Shown in pieces: positions 17,451 to 27,851 of a DNA stretch of 64,000 nucleotides. Within the stretch, counting starts at the first letter, position 1, and the number at the start of each line of letters is the position of its first letter. The notes beneath the pieces were generated by a model. It ran no database searches, was not told the DNA's origin, and saw only the letters and a list, made by a program, of their open reading frames with translations. Origin of the DNA: PALSA-911 sp963839645 (GTDB lineage: Bacteria > Pseudomonadota > Alphaproteobacteria > Acetobacterales > Acetobacteraceae); NCBI GenBank assembly GCA_963839645.1, contig CAWIVZ010000009.1, forward strand, positions 248,001 to 312,000, read 5' to 3'. Position numbers and translations under genes: made by a program.

Positions 17451-17669
17451 CTAAAGGTCGTCCTCGTCACCCTCACGATCAACTTCTTCCTGGGCAGGAC
17501 CGGGAATGCGGTACTCGCCGGTCAGCCAGCGTCCGAGATCGGCATCGGCGCAGCGGCGCGAGCAGAACGGGCGGAATTCGGCCATCACAGGCCGTCCGCA
17601 TACCGCGCAACGGGGTTTGGCCTTGCCGGTGCCGTCGGGCCCGGGTCCGGACTTGCTTTGTTCAGCCAT
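17451..17669 (-). CDS. yacG: DNA gyrase inhibitor/zinc-binding protein YacG
   Basis: YacG is a small zinc-finger protein that in E. coli binds GyrB and inhibits gyrase. The 72-residue product has the four zinc-ligand cysteines as CAVCGRPV and FCSRRCAD. The conserved DLGRWLTGEYRIPG follows, and an acidic tail ends the protein. ATG 17669 overlaps the rng stop by 8 nt, so translation is coupled to the ribonuclease gene, a common order in alphaproteobacteria. Confidence 0.92.
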   Translation of the reverse strand: MAEQSKSGPGPDGTGKAKPRCAVCGRPVMAEFRPFCSRRCADADLGRWLTGEYRIPGPAQEEVDREGDEDDL

Positions 17670-18777
17670 GGGTCTCCGCCTCCATTCGCCAGCCGGTGGT
17701 TCCGAGGCCGGGGTCGCTGCGCAGTTGCGGCCTTCGCCCGGTTCGGCTTGCATACTCATCCAACGCCACCGGGTCGGCCTGCAAGGCGGCGACCACGGCG
17801 GGGGCCGCGCGCAAGGCGAGCGGCCGGGAGGGATCGGCGGCCGATTGGCGCGCCAGGGTCCGCAGTGCCGCCAGGCCCGCGGCGTGCGGGCCGGACAGGA
17901 GCTCGTGCAGCGGCGGATGCACCCGCGGGCGCAGGATCTCGGCCAGGCCGAGGGCGGTGAAGCCCAGGAAGCGCGGCCGCAGCGGGTCATCGGCCAGGGC
18001 CGCCACGAAAGCCGGCGCCAGCGCCGCGCGCTTGCGCGCCGGCATGCCGGCGAGGTCCACCACGATGCCGCCGGAGAGGTTGCGCAGGCGGATCTGGCGC
18101 GCCAGGGCCGGCAGCACCGCGCGGTTCAGGCCGGATTGCGCCCGCCCCTTCGACTCGCGCGAGGCGGTCATCGCCCCGGCGTCCACGTCGATCGCCACCA
18201 AGGCGGGCGTCGGGTGGATGGACAGGCGCGCGCCGCCAGGGAGGTCCACGACGGGGCTCTCCAGCGCCTCGATCGCGCCGGCCAGGGCGTCCGGCAACGC
18301 CTCGTGCGTGATGCGCACGCGCTCGCCCAGCTTCGGCTTCAGCGACGCCGCGACGCCGGCGTCGTCCACCAGGACATCCGCCTGCGGCCAGGCCGCCGCC
18401 AGCCGCTCCACGGCGCCGGGGCCACGGCGCAGCAGGGTCGCCGGTCCGGTGCCGATGCCGGCCTGGTCGACCCTGGCGGTCAATCGGGGGCCCTTGCCGC
18501 CCTGCGCGGCGCGCGTCACCCGCACGCCGAGCATCGTGCCCTGGGTCACGGCCCGGCGCCGCGCCCTCGCTGTCGGGCAGGAAGCCTTCGGCGCCGTCCA
18601 GCGCCACGAAGGCGCCGGCCATCGCGGGCACACACGCTGACCACGCGGCCGCGATGCAGATCGCCCACGCCATCGGGAGCGCCAGGCCGCCAAATTGCAA
18701 AATCAAGCAGTCCGTTGCCGTCTTCCAGCCGCCACCCGGATTTCTCCGGGGCTGCAGATGGCCCAGATCTGGATCAC
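17662..18777 (-). CDS. rng: Ribonuclease E/G family protein (5' third frameshifted)
   Basis: The family is RNase E/G endoribonucleases that process rRNA and mRNA. This short form lacks a separate degradosome tail. The last 300 residues are intact, including GARLSIHPTPALVAIDVDAG and a DPLRPRFLGFTALGL segment. The 5' part needs three single-base deletions, near 18730, 18632 and 18561. They give IWAICSPGEIRVA-LEDGNG, then GRVVSV-VPAMAGAFVALDG, then GRAVTQGTML. The start is probably GTG 18777, overlapping the maf stop as GTGA. It is coupled to yacG downstream. These breaks are part of a dense indel cluster. Confidence 0.85.
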
Positions 18778-19378
18778 GGACGCTGGATCATGGGCGCTGG
18801 ATCATGGAATGACCAGCCGATGCCGCGCAGCAGTTGCGCGGTCTCGAACAGCGGCAGGCCGACCACGTTGGAATAGCTGCCGGAGAGGAAGCGTACGAAA
18901 CATGACGCCATGCCCTGGATGGCGTAGCCGCCGGCCTTGCCGTGCCATTCGCCGCCGGCGAGATAGGCGGAAATCTGATCGTCGGTCAGGCGGGCGAAGG
19001 CGACCACGCTGTCCACGCAGCGCTCGCGTGCGGCGGCCGTCCGGGCCGACCAGCACGACGGCGGTCAGCACGTTGTGGCGCCGGCCGGACAGCAGAGCGC
19101 AGGCAGCGCCGCGCCTCGGCTGCGGTTTCGGCTTTCGGCAGGATGCGCCGCCCCAGCGCCACCACGGTATCGGCCGCCAGCACGCAAGCGCCGTCGGCGC
19201 GCGACGGCGGCGGCCTTGGCGTGGGCCAGGCGCAGCGCCATCACGCGCGGCAGCTCGCGCTTGTCGCGGGGTTTCGTCGATATCGGTCGCGACGACGCGT
19301 CGGGCGCGATGCCGATCTGGGCCAGCAGCGCCAGCCGCCGCGGGCTGGCCGAGGCCAGGACCAGCGGTGCCGGGTCAC
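18774..19378 (-). pseudogene. maf: Maf family nucleotide pyrophosphatase (multiply frameshifted)
   Basis: Maf proteins hydrolyse non-canonical or excess nucleoside triphosphates. Recognisable pieces occur in order but in different frames. They are LVLASASPRRLALLAQ, then TDIDET, ACVLAADTVVALGRRILPKAE, LLSGRRHNVLTAVVLVGPDG, and finally VVAFARLTDD to HGKAGGYAIQG and GSYSNVVGLPL. At least five single-base changes are needed, near 19298, 19270, 19195, 19099 and 19033. The 3' third (18774-19016) is intact. The start near 19378 is uncertain. I suspect sequence error because neighbours in the same operon are affected the same way. Confidence 0.75.
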
Positions 19379-19392
19379 TTGAACCGGCCCGA

Positions 19393-19611
19393 TTACTTGA
19401 AGCGGAAAGTGATCCGGCCCTTGGACAGGTCGTAGGGAGTCATTTCCACGTTGACCCGGTCGCCCGCCAGCACGCGGATGCGGTTCTTGCGCATCTTGCC
19501 GCTGGTATGCGCCAGGATGATGTGCTCGTTGTCGAGTTTCACGCGGAACATGGCATTGGGCAGCAGCTCCATCACCGTTCCGCTGAATTCGATCATGTCT
19601 TCTTTGGACAT
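19393..19611 (-). CDS. infA: Translation initiation factor IF-1
   Basis: IF-1 binds the ribosomal A site during initiation. The 72-residue product is full length and intact. It has the family pattern MSKEDMIEFSGTVMELLPNA, then FRVKLDNEH, HTSGKMRKNRIRVLAGDRV, and the terminal KGRITFRFK. It lies between hisD and maf on the same strand. It is the only intact gene inside the stretch where maf and hisD carry many indels, which may simply reflect its small size. Confidence 0.98.
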   Translation of the reverse strand: MSKEDMIEFSGTVMELLPNAMFRVKLDNEHIILAHTSGKMRKNRIRVLAGDRVNVEMTPYDLSKGRITFRFK

Positions 19612-19702
19612 CAGACCTCGTTCAATGTTGCCGTTACGCGGCGGAACATGGTCGCAGTCCCCCGCAGGTCAAGCAAGTCGCGAAAATGCACGCGTTGACA
19701 GG

Positions 19703-21007
19703 TCAGTTCTTGCCGAGCCGCAGCGCGATGCTGCGGGCGTGCGCCTGCAGGCCCTCGGCCTCGGCCAGCGCCACCGCGGCCGGCCCGACGACGGCCAGCG
19801 CCGCCGGCGTCGGCCGCGACCCAGGTGGTGCGCTTGAGGAAGTCGAACACCGACAGGCCGGAGGCGAAGCGCGCCGTGCGCCCGGTGGGCAGCACGTGGT
19901 TGGGGCCGGCCACGTAGTCGCCCACCGCCTCCGGGCAGAAGGCGCCGAGGAACACGGCGCCGGCGTGGCGGATGCGGGCGAACAGCGGCTTCGGGCTCGC
20001 GCGTCATGATCTGCAGGTGCTCGGGCGCGAGGCGGTCGACCAGCGCCACCGCCTCGTCCCAGTCGCGCACCAGGATGACCGCGCCGTGCGCGTCCCAGCT
20101 GGCGCCGGCGATCGCGGCGCGCGGCAAGCGTCGGGAGTTCCGCCGCCACCGCCGCGGCCACGGCATCGGCGAAGCCGCGGTCGTCGGTGATCAGGATCGA
20201 CTGCGCCGCCTCGTCGTGCTCGGCCTGGGCCAGCAGGTCGATCGCCACGCGGCGCGGGTCGTTGGCGGCATCGGCGAGGATCACGCACCTCGGACGGGCC
20301 GGCGATGTTGTCGATGCCGACGCGGCCGAACACCTGGCGCTTGGCCTCGGCGACATAGGCGTTGCCGGGGCCGACGATGCGGTCCACCGGCGCGATGCGT
20401 CGCGGTGCCCTAGGCCAGCGCCGCCACCGCCTGGGCGCCGCCGACGCGGTAGATCTCGGTCACGCCCGGCGCGGCGCGGCGGCGGCCAGCACCAGCGGGT
20501 TCAGCACGCCGTCCGGGCGTGGGCACGCACATGGCGATCCGGCCGACGCCGGCGACCCGCGCCGGCAGGGCGTTCATCAGCACCGAGGACGGATAGGCCG
20601 CCTTGCCGCCCGGCACATACAGCCCGACCGCATCGAGCGCGCGTCCAGCGCATGCCCAGCGTCAGGCCGGCGGCGTCGGTCATGCGCAGGTCGGCGGGCA
20701 ACTGGGCGCGGTGGAAGGCCTCGATGCGCGTCGCGGCGAGGTCCAGCGCCGCCGTGCAGTTCGGCGGGGATCGCCGCGACGGCGGCGTCGATCTCCGCCG
20801 CGCTGATGCGCAGCCGGTCGCGCGGTCAGTCGCAGGCGGTCGAAGCGGGCGGTGTATTCGCAGCAGCGCCGCGTCGCCGCGGGCACGGACGTCGGCGATG
20901 ATGGCGGCGACGGCCTGGTCGACGCTTTCGGTGGTCTCGCGCGCCTCGTTCAGCAGCGCGGCGAAAGCGGCCTCGAAGTCCGGCGTCCGCGGTGGAGAGG
21001 ACTTCAT
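19703..21007 (-). pseudogene. hisD: Histidinol dehydrogenase (multiply frameshifted)
   Basis: HisD performs the last two steps of histidine synthesis, histidinol to histidine with NAD. The whole protein can be traced in pieces across all three frames. They include VRARGDAALL, YTARFDRLRLT, LDAVGLYVPGGKAAYPSSVLMNALPA, VTEIYRVGGAQAVAALA, VDRIVGPGNAYVAEAKRQV, VILADAANDPRRVA, DRLAPEHLQIM, AVGDYVAGPNHVLPTG and the end SIALRLGKN. About a dozen single-base insertions lie between 19805 and 20860. One TAG stands where Tyr is expected (about 20410-20412). ATG 21007 overlaps the hisG stop (ATGA). Either a true pseudogene or poor sequence; I favour the latter. Confidence 0.85.
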
Positions 21008-21700
21008 GCCGTTTCCAGCGCCGCGCGGAAGCGGGCGATCCAGGCGCCGATCTGCCTCGGGCTGGGTCTTCAGCGCGGTGCGGTTGACGATCAGGCGGCT
21101 GGTGATGGTGGCGATGACCTCGGTCTCCACCAGCCCGTTCGCCTTCAGCGTGGAGCCGGTCGCCACCAGATCGACGATCAGCCGCGCCAGGCCGAGGCCG
21201 GGGGCCAGTTCCATCGCGCCGTTCAGGTGCACCACCTCGGCGTGCACGCCGCGGGTGGCGAAGTGGCGGCGGGCGATGTTCGGGTATTTCGTCGCCACCC
21301 GCACCCGCGACCAGCGTGGCGGGTCGTCGCTGCCGGCGGTTTCCACCGGTTCGGCGACCGAGATGCGGCACTTGCCGATGCCGAGGTCGAGCGGGGCGTA
21401 GATTTCCGGGTAGTCGAACTCCATCAGCACGTCGGCGCCGCAGATGCCGATCTGGGCCGCGCCGAAGGCGACGAAGGTGGCGACGTCGAACGGGCGCACC
21501 CGCACCACGTCCAGCATCGGGTCTTCGGTCGGGAAGCGCAGGCGGCGGCTGTCCTCGTCGCTGTAGTCGGCGGCGGGCACGATGCCGGCGCGCGCCAGCA
21601 ACGGCCCGCATTCCGACAGGATGCGGCCTTTCGGCAGGGCCAGGATCAGCGGGCTGGATGCTTCCGGCGCCAGGGAGGCGGCCGTGTAGGGCGCGGTCAT
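21004..21700 (-). CDS. hisG: ATP phosphoribosyltransferase (short form, frameshift near the end)
   Basis: HisG catalyses the first step of histidine synthesis, joining ATP and PRPP. The 231-residue length is the short form, which needs a HisZ regulatory subunit encoded elsewhere. Visible elements are LILALPKGRILSE, GICGADVLMEF, KCRISVAEP, VRVATKYPNIARRHF, and the PRPP loop DLVATGSTLKANGL. One extra base at about 21053 shifts the last 15 codons. Removing it gives PEAIGAWIARFRAALETA and TGA overlapping hisD. The start is ATG 21700. Confidence 0.9.
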
Positions 21701-21814
21701 GCGAAAAACTCCACCATGCGCGCGCTTTAGCCCACGCGAGCGGCCACCGGAAGCCCTCGTGTTTTGAGCGGCAGCTTTATCGGCGTGCTGACGCACCTAT
21801 TTGCCGACGCTGCC

Positions 21815-23078
<1,264 letters not shown>

Positions 23079-23113
23079 TTTGGCCTCCTAGCCTGTATTC
23101 CTAGCCCAAAGTC

Positions 23114-23671
23114 CTAGCCCATCCGGGGCAGCGACACGCCGCGCTGGCGCATGTATTTGCCGGCCTTGTCGGCATAGCTGGTCTCGCAGGGCTCGTTGCC
23201 TTGCAGGAACAGGAACTGGCAGATGCCCTCGTTGGCGTAGATGCGGGCGGGCAGCGGGGTGGTGTTGCTGATCTCGATCGTCACCTGGCCCTCCCACTCC
23301 GGCTCCAGCGGCGTCACGTTCACGATGATCCCGCAGCGGGCATAGGTCGATTTGCCCAGACATACCACCAGTATGTCGCGGGGGATGCGAAAATACTCGA
23401 TCGTGTGGGTCAGGGCGAAGCTGTTCGGCGGGATGATGCAGACATCGGTGCGCCGGTCGACAAAGCTGTCCGGGGCGAAGTTCTTCGGATCGACCACCGC
23501 CAAATCGACGTTGGTGAAGATCTTGAACTCGTCCGCCGCGCGGGCGTCGTAGCCGTAGCTGGACAGGCCGTAGCTGATGACGCCCTCGCGCTTCTGGGTC
23601 TCGACGAAGGGCTCGATCATGCGATGCTCCTCCGCCATCCGGCGGATCCAGCGGTCGGACATCACGGGCAT
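23114..23671 (-). CDS. dcd: dCTP deaminase
   Basis: Dcd deaminates dCTP to dUTP, feeding dTMP synthesis. The 185-residue protein is full length, with MSDRWIRRMAEE at the start. SSYGYDARAADEFKIF and the catalytic STYARCGIIVNVTPLEPEWEGQ region contain the conserved Arg and Glu. The C-terminus is AGKYMRQRGVSLPRMG. ATG 23671 (MPVMSDRW) is chosen by family alignment; ATG 23662 is also possible. It lies 35 bp upstream of murA on the same strand. Confidence 0.96.
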   Translation of the reverse strand: MPVMSDRWIRRMAEEHRMIEPFVETQKREGVISYGLSSYGYDARAADEFKIFTNVDLAVVDPKNFAPDSFVDRRTDVCIIPPNSFALTHTIEYFRIPRDILVVCLGKSTYARCGIIVNVTPLEPEWEGQVTIEISNTTPLPARIYANEGICQFLFLQGNEPCETSYADKAGKYMRQRGVSLPRMG

Positions 23672-23829
23672 GGGCAGGCAAACTCCGGGCAGCGGACCGA
23701 GTTGGAAGGGGATAGAACGACGGGGTCTAGCCCAGGCCCCCCGCTGCGGCAAACATTCGTGTAATGCGATGCAGCAAGGCGGGTCTATCCGGTGACTCGC
23801 TTTTCCGTTCCGCCGCCGAGGTTCGCCGC

Positions 23830-24972
23830 ATGAGCAAGCACCACCCCCATCCCGCACGCCCCCCGCGCGATACGCGGATGGACATCGTGCGCGGCTGGCT
23901 GCAGATCACCATCTTCATGAGCCATTCCTTCGGCTCGTTCATCGGCGGCTGGATGATCCATGGCGCGTGGGGGCTGTCGGACAGTTCCGAGCAGTTCGTC
24001 TTCCTCTCCGGCTTCACCCTCGGCAGCGTGTTCGCCCGCAAGGCCGCAAGGCAGGGTTTCGGGGCCGGAGGGCGCGACATGTGGGGCCGCATCTGGCGGC
24101 TGTACCGCACCCATCTGCTGGTCTTCGCGCTGTTCTTCGCCATGCTGATGCTGGCCGGCGCCTCGGGGGCATTCCCCGGCGAGGCGGAGCGGCTGGGCTG
24201 GGGCTTCCTGATCCACGATCCCCTGCACGCCATCCCAGCCGCGCTGACGATGTTGTACCAGCCGGCTTTCATGGGCATCCTGCCGGTATTCATCTGGTGC
24301 ATGCTGATGCTGCCCGGCTTCGCCGCGCTGGAAGCCCGCTTCGGCGACGCCGCGCTGATCGCCCCGATCGGCCTTTACGCCGTCGCCTGGAGTTTCGGCC
24401 TGTTCCCGCCCAGCCTGGGGCCGCAGACCGGAATCGCGTTCAACCCCTTCACCTGGCAGATCCTGTATCTGCTCGGCGCCTGGCTCGGCCGCCGGGCGCT
24501 GTATCGGGGCCAGGCCCTGCCCCGCCTGCCGTGGGGCTATGCGGTTGCGGTGCCGATCCTGCTGCTGGGGCTGTATCTGCGTTTGTCCTGGTATGGTTTC
24601 CTGCCCTGGCCTGCGCCGGTTGCCGAAAACGCCATGATGGTGGGCAAGGAGGCGCTGGCGCCGTTGCGGGTGCTGCATGCCCTGGCGCTGGCCTGGGTGG
24701 TGTCGATGCTGTTCCCGCGCGACGCCGACTGGATGCACCGCAGGCTGTTCCGCTGGCTTGCCGCCATCGGCCGGCACAGCCTGCAGGTGTTCTGCCTGGG
24801 GCTGTTCCTGGCCTGGGGCTGCACCGCCGTTTTCCGGCTGTATCCCAGTGCCTGGTGGCTCGATCCGCTGCTGATCCTGACCGGGGCGGCGGTCCTGACG
24901 GCATTCGCGCGGTCGCTGGATCATCGCCGCACGGTGCGCGCGCGGGCGAATCCGCAGCCTACCCCGGCTTGA
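23830..24972 (+). CDS. OpgC-domain membrane acyltransferase
   Basis: The 380-residue protein has about ten hydrophobic segments and the OpgC_C opening (RDTRMDIVRGWLQITIFMSH). The family is related to OpgC, which adds succinyl groups to periplasmic glucans, and to other membrane acyltransferases. Conserved features include SDSSEQFVFLSGFTLG near residues 48-63 and the IGRHSLQVFCLG segment near 315. ATG 23830 is chosen over an upstream ATG at 23764 because the family starts close to the first membrane span. The acyl acceptor is unknown; no OpgG/OpgH genes are nearby. Confidence 0.85.
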   Translation: MSKHHPHPARPPRDTRMDIVRGWLQITIFMSHSFGSFIGGWMIHGAWGLSDSSEQFVFLSGFTLGSVFARKAARQGFGAGGRDMWGRIWRLYRTHLLVFALFFAMLMLAGASGAFPGEAERLGWGFLIHDPLHAIPAALTMLYQPAFMGILPVFIWCMLMLPGFAALEARFGDAALIAPIGLYAVAWSFGLFPPSLGPQTGIAFNPFTWQILYLLGAWLGRRALYRGQALPRLPWGYAVAVPILLLGLYLRLSWYGFLPWPAPVAENAMMVGKEALAPLRVLHALALAWVVSMLFPRDADWMHRRLFRWLAAIGRHSLQVFCLGLFLAWGCTAVFRLYPSAWWLDPLLILTGAAVLTAFARSLDHRRTVRARANPQPTPA

Positions 24973-25150
24973 TTTCCGGAGCCCGGCCTTCCGGCGTGAT
25001 GCCCTCCCGGGCTCGCGCCTGCTCCTTGCGCTTGCGCAGATTGGCCCGCAGCGCCGCCGCCTCGCGCTCCTGGCGCGCCTGCTGTTCGGCCTGTGCCTTT
25101 GCGCTCAGCACCGGGGCCGGCTTGGCGGCGTCGGATGGGTGTTTTGCCAT
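24959..25150 (-). CDS. Small basic, coiled-coil-like protein, about 63 aa
   Basis: The ORF encodes MAKHPSDAAKPAPVLSAKAQ, followed by a Gln/Glu/Arg-rich helix and a KPG end. The helical part is rich in A, E, Q, R and K, suggesting a charged helix, possibly nucleic-acid binding. ATG 25150 is the likelier start; ATG 25165 adds five residues. Its last 14 nt overlap the 3' end of the OpgC-like gene convergently. Similar small basic proteins are common and uncharacterised in alphaproteobacteria, but I cannot name the family. Confidence 0.6.
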   Translation of the reverse strand: MAKHPSDAAKPAPVLSAKAQAEQQARQEREAAALRANLRKRKEQARAREGITPEGRAPEIKPG

Positions 25151-25281
25151 GCCGCTCCAATTCATCGGTCCGGCACGGCCGTCAATCCCCCCTTCAATGC
25201 CGCGATCCCGTTCGCCGCGCCAACCGGGGTTGCGCCCGCCGTAGAGACAGGGCTATACCCCGCCGCCTGAGACGCCCCGGC

Positions 25282-25356
<75 letters not shown>

Positions 25357-25555
25357 TTCTCCTTTCCGGGCCAGTCCTGTCGGCCAGCCGCGAAACGCCG
25401 CCGACCGGCCGCCCTGGAACCTTCTCCTCCCCGCCGCATTGTTGCCTTGCTGCCGATGCCTGCTGCGTTCCAACGAGAACGGCGTCAGGTCGATGTTATG
25501 CACGCACTGATCCCCAGTGCTGCCGCGCCTCTGCCAGTCAGCACAAGGGTTTCCC

Positions 25556-26632
25556 GTGATCCAACGCACCAGCCGACGCGGCGCCTCCCGCCGTGCCCAG
25601 CCATGCGCCGTCCTGATCGTCGCGGTCTTGCTGACCGCCGTGACCGCCAGCGCGCACGCGCAAGAACCTTCATCCCCGGCATTGGCATCCCCGGCACTGG
25701 CGAATGACCCAGCCACCATCATCACGCTGCAAACCGAAAACGACCTGGTCGGCCGCACCGATCGCAACTACACGGCCGGGCTCCGGCTGGGGATTACCCT
25801 GCCGGACGGCGTGATGCCGGACATCGTCCGCGATGCCGGCCATGCGCTGCTGGGCGACGGTCGCCAGCGCATCTCGCTGGACCTGTCGCAAACCATATTC
25901 ACGCCGAAGAACACCCAACTGGCTGTCCCCAATCCCAGCGAACGGCCCTATGCCGGCGTTCTTACCGGCCAACTCAATCTGGTGCACGACACCAGCCGTA
26001 CCCGCACCATCCTCGGTCTCGCCCTTGGCGTGCTCGGCCCGGGCGCGCAGGGCGAGGAGGTACAGAATGGTTTCCACAACCTGATCCGGGTACCGACCGC
26101 CAAAGGCTGGGACTATCAGATCAAGAACATGCCGGTGGTCCAGATCGCAGGCGCCCACATCTGGCGGTTCCCGTTGCTGGAGGAAACCCTGACGCAGGAG
26201 ATCCTGCCCGGGGTCGAGATGGATATCCTGCCCTCCATCGCCGGCGCCGTGGGCTGCTGGCGCGACTACGCCCAGATCGGCATGCAATTGCGCGTCGGCC
26301 AGGGCCTTGGGTCGGATTTCGGCACCTCGCGCATCAGCCCTGGCCTGACCGGTGCGGACGCCTACACGCCGACGCGCAATTTTGTCTGGTACGGCTTCAT
26401 CGGCGCCGACGGCCAGGCCGTCGCCTGGGACGCCACGCTGGACGGCAACCCCTACCAGTCCGGTCCGCATGTCCCGCGCGAGCCGTTCGTCGGCGAGATG
26501 GAGCTGGGTTTCACCGTGATCTATTCCGGCATCCGTTTCAGCTATACCCACGTGCTGCAGACCCAGGAGTTCCGCGGCCAGCGCGGCGGCCTGTTCCAGT
26601 TCGGCTCGTTCACGATCGCGGCACGCTTCTAA
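25556..26632 (+). CDS. LpxR-type lipid A deacylase (DUF2219 outer-membrane protein)
   Basis: LpxR is a calcium-dependent outer-membrane beta-barrel that removes the 3'-acyloxyacyl group of lipid A. The product has a signal peptide ending AHAQE and the family block QTENDLVGRTDRNYTAGLRLG near residues 60-80. NPSERPYAG and a QNGFH segment also appear, carrying the expected catalytic Asn/Asp and His. It ends in aromatic F, as barrels do. GTG 25556 is a likely start; ATG 25517 would give 13 more residues. Activity on this organism's lipid A is inference. It is not obviously in an operon. Confidence 0.85.
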   Translation: MIQRTSRRGASRRAQPCAVLIVAVLLTAVTASAHAQEPSSPALASPALANDPATIITLQTENDLVGRTDRNYTAGLRLGITLPDGVMPDIVRDAGHALLGDGRQRISLDLSQTIFTPKNTQLAVPNPSERPYAGVLTGQLNLVHDTSRTRTILGLALGVLGPGAQGEEVQNGFHNLIRVPTAKGWDYQIKNMPVVQIAGAHIWRFPLLEETLTQEILPGVEMDILPSIAGAVGCWRDYAQIGMQLRVGQGLGSDFGTSRISPGLTGADAYTPTRNFVWYGFIGADGQAVAWDATLDGNPYQSGPHVPREPFVGEMELGFTVIYSGIRFSYTHVLQTQEFRGQRGGLFQFGSFTIAARF

Positions 26633-26693
26633 TCGCAGAATAACCACGGCTGCCTGCTGTAAAGCCGAGGCCGAACCGATATAAGCGACTCCG

Positions 26694-27851
26694 ATGGAGC
26701 CGCTCATCCTCGACACGCAGCCAGCCCCGGTCCAAACGGCGGAACCGAGCGCGGAACTCCGCGGCGCAGGGGCGCAGCGCGTCATCGTGCTGACCGGCGA
26801 CTGGATCGCGCGGCAGGGCAATCTGCCGGCCGACAGCGCGGCGGACATACTGAACACCTCCGGCATCGCCGGCATCACCTTCGATGCCACCCGGCTCGGC
26901 AATTGGGACAGCGCCCTGTTGGCCTTCGTGTCCGAATTGCGCCGGAATGCGGCTTCGCGCGGCATTTCGGTGGATGAGGCCGCCCTGCCCCAATCCGCCC
27001 GCCGGCTGCTCGCGCTGATCCCCGAACAGCGCCCTGCCCCACCCGCGCCGCGCCGCATTCCCCTGCGCACGGCCATCGGCAGGCAATCCCTCGCCGGCTG
27101 GGCGGAACTGCGGGAGGTTGCCGCCATGCTGGGCGACGCCATCCTGCGCAGCGGCGCGGCGATCCGCGGGCGGGCGCTCATCCGCCGGGTGGATTTGCTG
27201 GACTGCCTGCGCGACGCGGGCGTCTCCGCCTTGCCGATCGTGATCATCGTCAATCTGCTGATGGGCGGCATCCTCGCGTTTGTCGGCGCGGTGCAGCTGC
27301 GCCGCTTCGGCGCGGACGTGTATGTCGCGAACCTGGTGGGCATCGCCGTGGTGCGAGAGATCGCGGCCCTGATCACCGCCATCGTCATGTCCGGCCGCAC
27401 CGGCGGCGCCTATGCCGCGCATATCGCCACGATGCTGGGCAACGAGGAGATCGACGCGCTGCGCGCCGTCGGGGTGAAGCTGTCGGACTACCTGATCCTG
27501 CCCCGGGTGGTGGCGCTGACCCTGATGATGCCGCTGCTGTACCTGTATGGTTCGCTGGCCGGGATCTTCGGCGGCTTCCTGGTCGCCATCGCCATGCTGC
27601 ACCTGGCGCCGCTTACCTTCGTGGACCATGTGCAATACGCCGTGACCATGTCGCAGGTCTTCTTCGGCCTGTCGAAAAGCGTCGCCTTCGGCCTGCTGAT
27701 CGCCATCACCGGCTGCCGCATCGGGTTGCGCGCCGGGCGCAGCGCCGCCGATGTCGGCCGCGCCGCCACCAGCGCCGTGGTGGCGGGCATCGTCGGCGTC
27801 ATCGCGCTCGACGCCGTGTTCGCCGTCTGCGCCAACGCCCTCAACTTTTGA
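26694..27851 (+). CDS. mlaE: MlaE-type lipid transport permease with N-terminal STAS-like domain
   Basis: The 385-residue protein joins a STAS-like domain (about residues 20-110; RVIVLTGDWIARQGNLP) to an MlaE permease (about 120-385). The permease shows ALPIVIIVNLLMGGILAF, SGRTGGAYAAHIATM, the AVGVKLSDYLILPRVVAL segment and TGCRIGLRAGRSAADVGRAAT. MlaE is the membrane channel of the ABC system moving phospholipids between the membranes. In E. coli the STAS protein is separate (MlaB), so the fusion is a variant common in alphaproteobacteria. It overlaps mlaF by TGATG. Confidence 0.93.
   Translation: MEPLILDTQPAPVQTAEPSAELRGAGAQRVIVLTGDWIARQGNLPADSAADILNTSGIAGITFDATRLGNWDSALLAFVSELRRNAASRGISVDEAALPQSARRLLALIPEQRPAPPAPRRIPLRTAIGRQSLAGWAELREVAAMLGDAILRSGAAIRGRALIRRVDLLDCLRDAGVSALPIVIIVNLLMGGILAFVGAVQLRRFGADVYVANLVGIAVVREIAALITAIVMSGRTGGAYAAHIATMLGNEEIDALRAVGVKLSDYLILPRVVALTLMMPLLYLYGSLAGIFGGFLVAIAMLHLAPLTFVDHVQYAVTMSQVFFGLSKSVAFGLLIAITGCRIGLRAGRSAADVGRAATSAVVAGIVGVIALDAVFAVCANALNF

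Noticed and set aside
18561..21053. Indels at regular spacing, as from a line-wrap or block artefact
   Set aside because: Some positions fall near multiples of 10 or 60, but the best-fitting sites are irregular (about 18632, 19099, 20285, 20397, 21053), so no period is supported.
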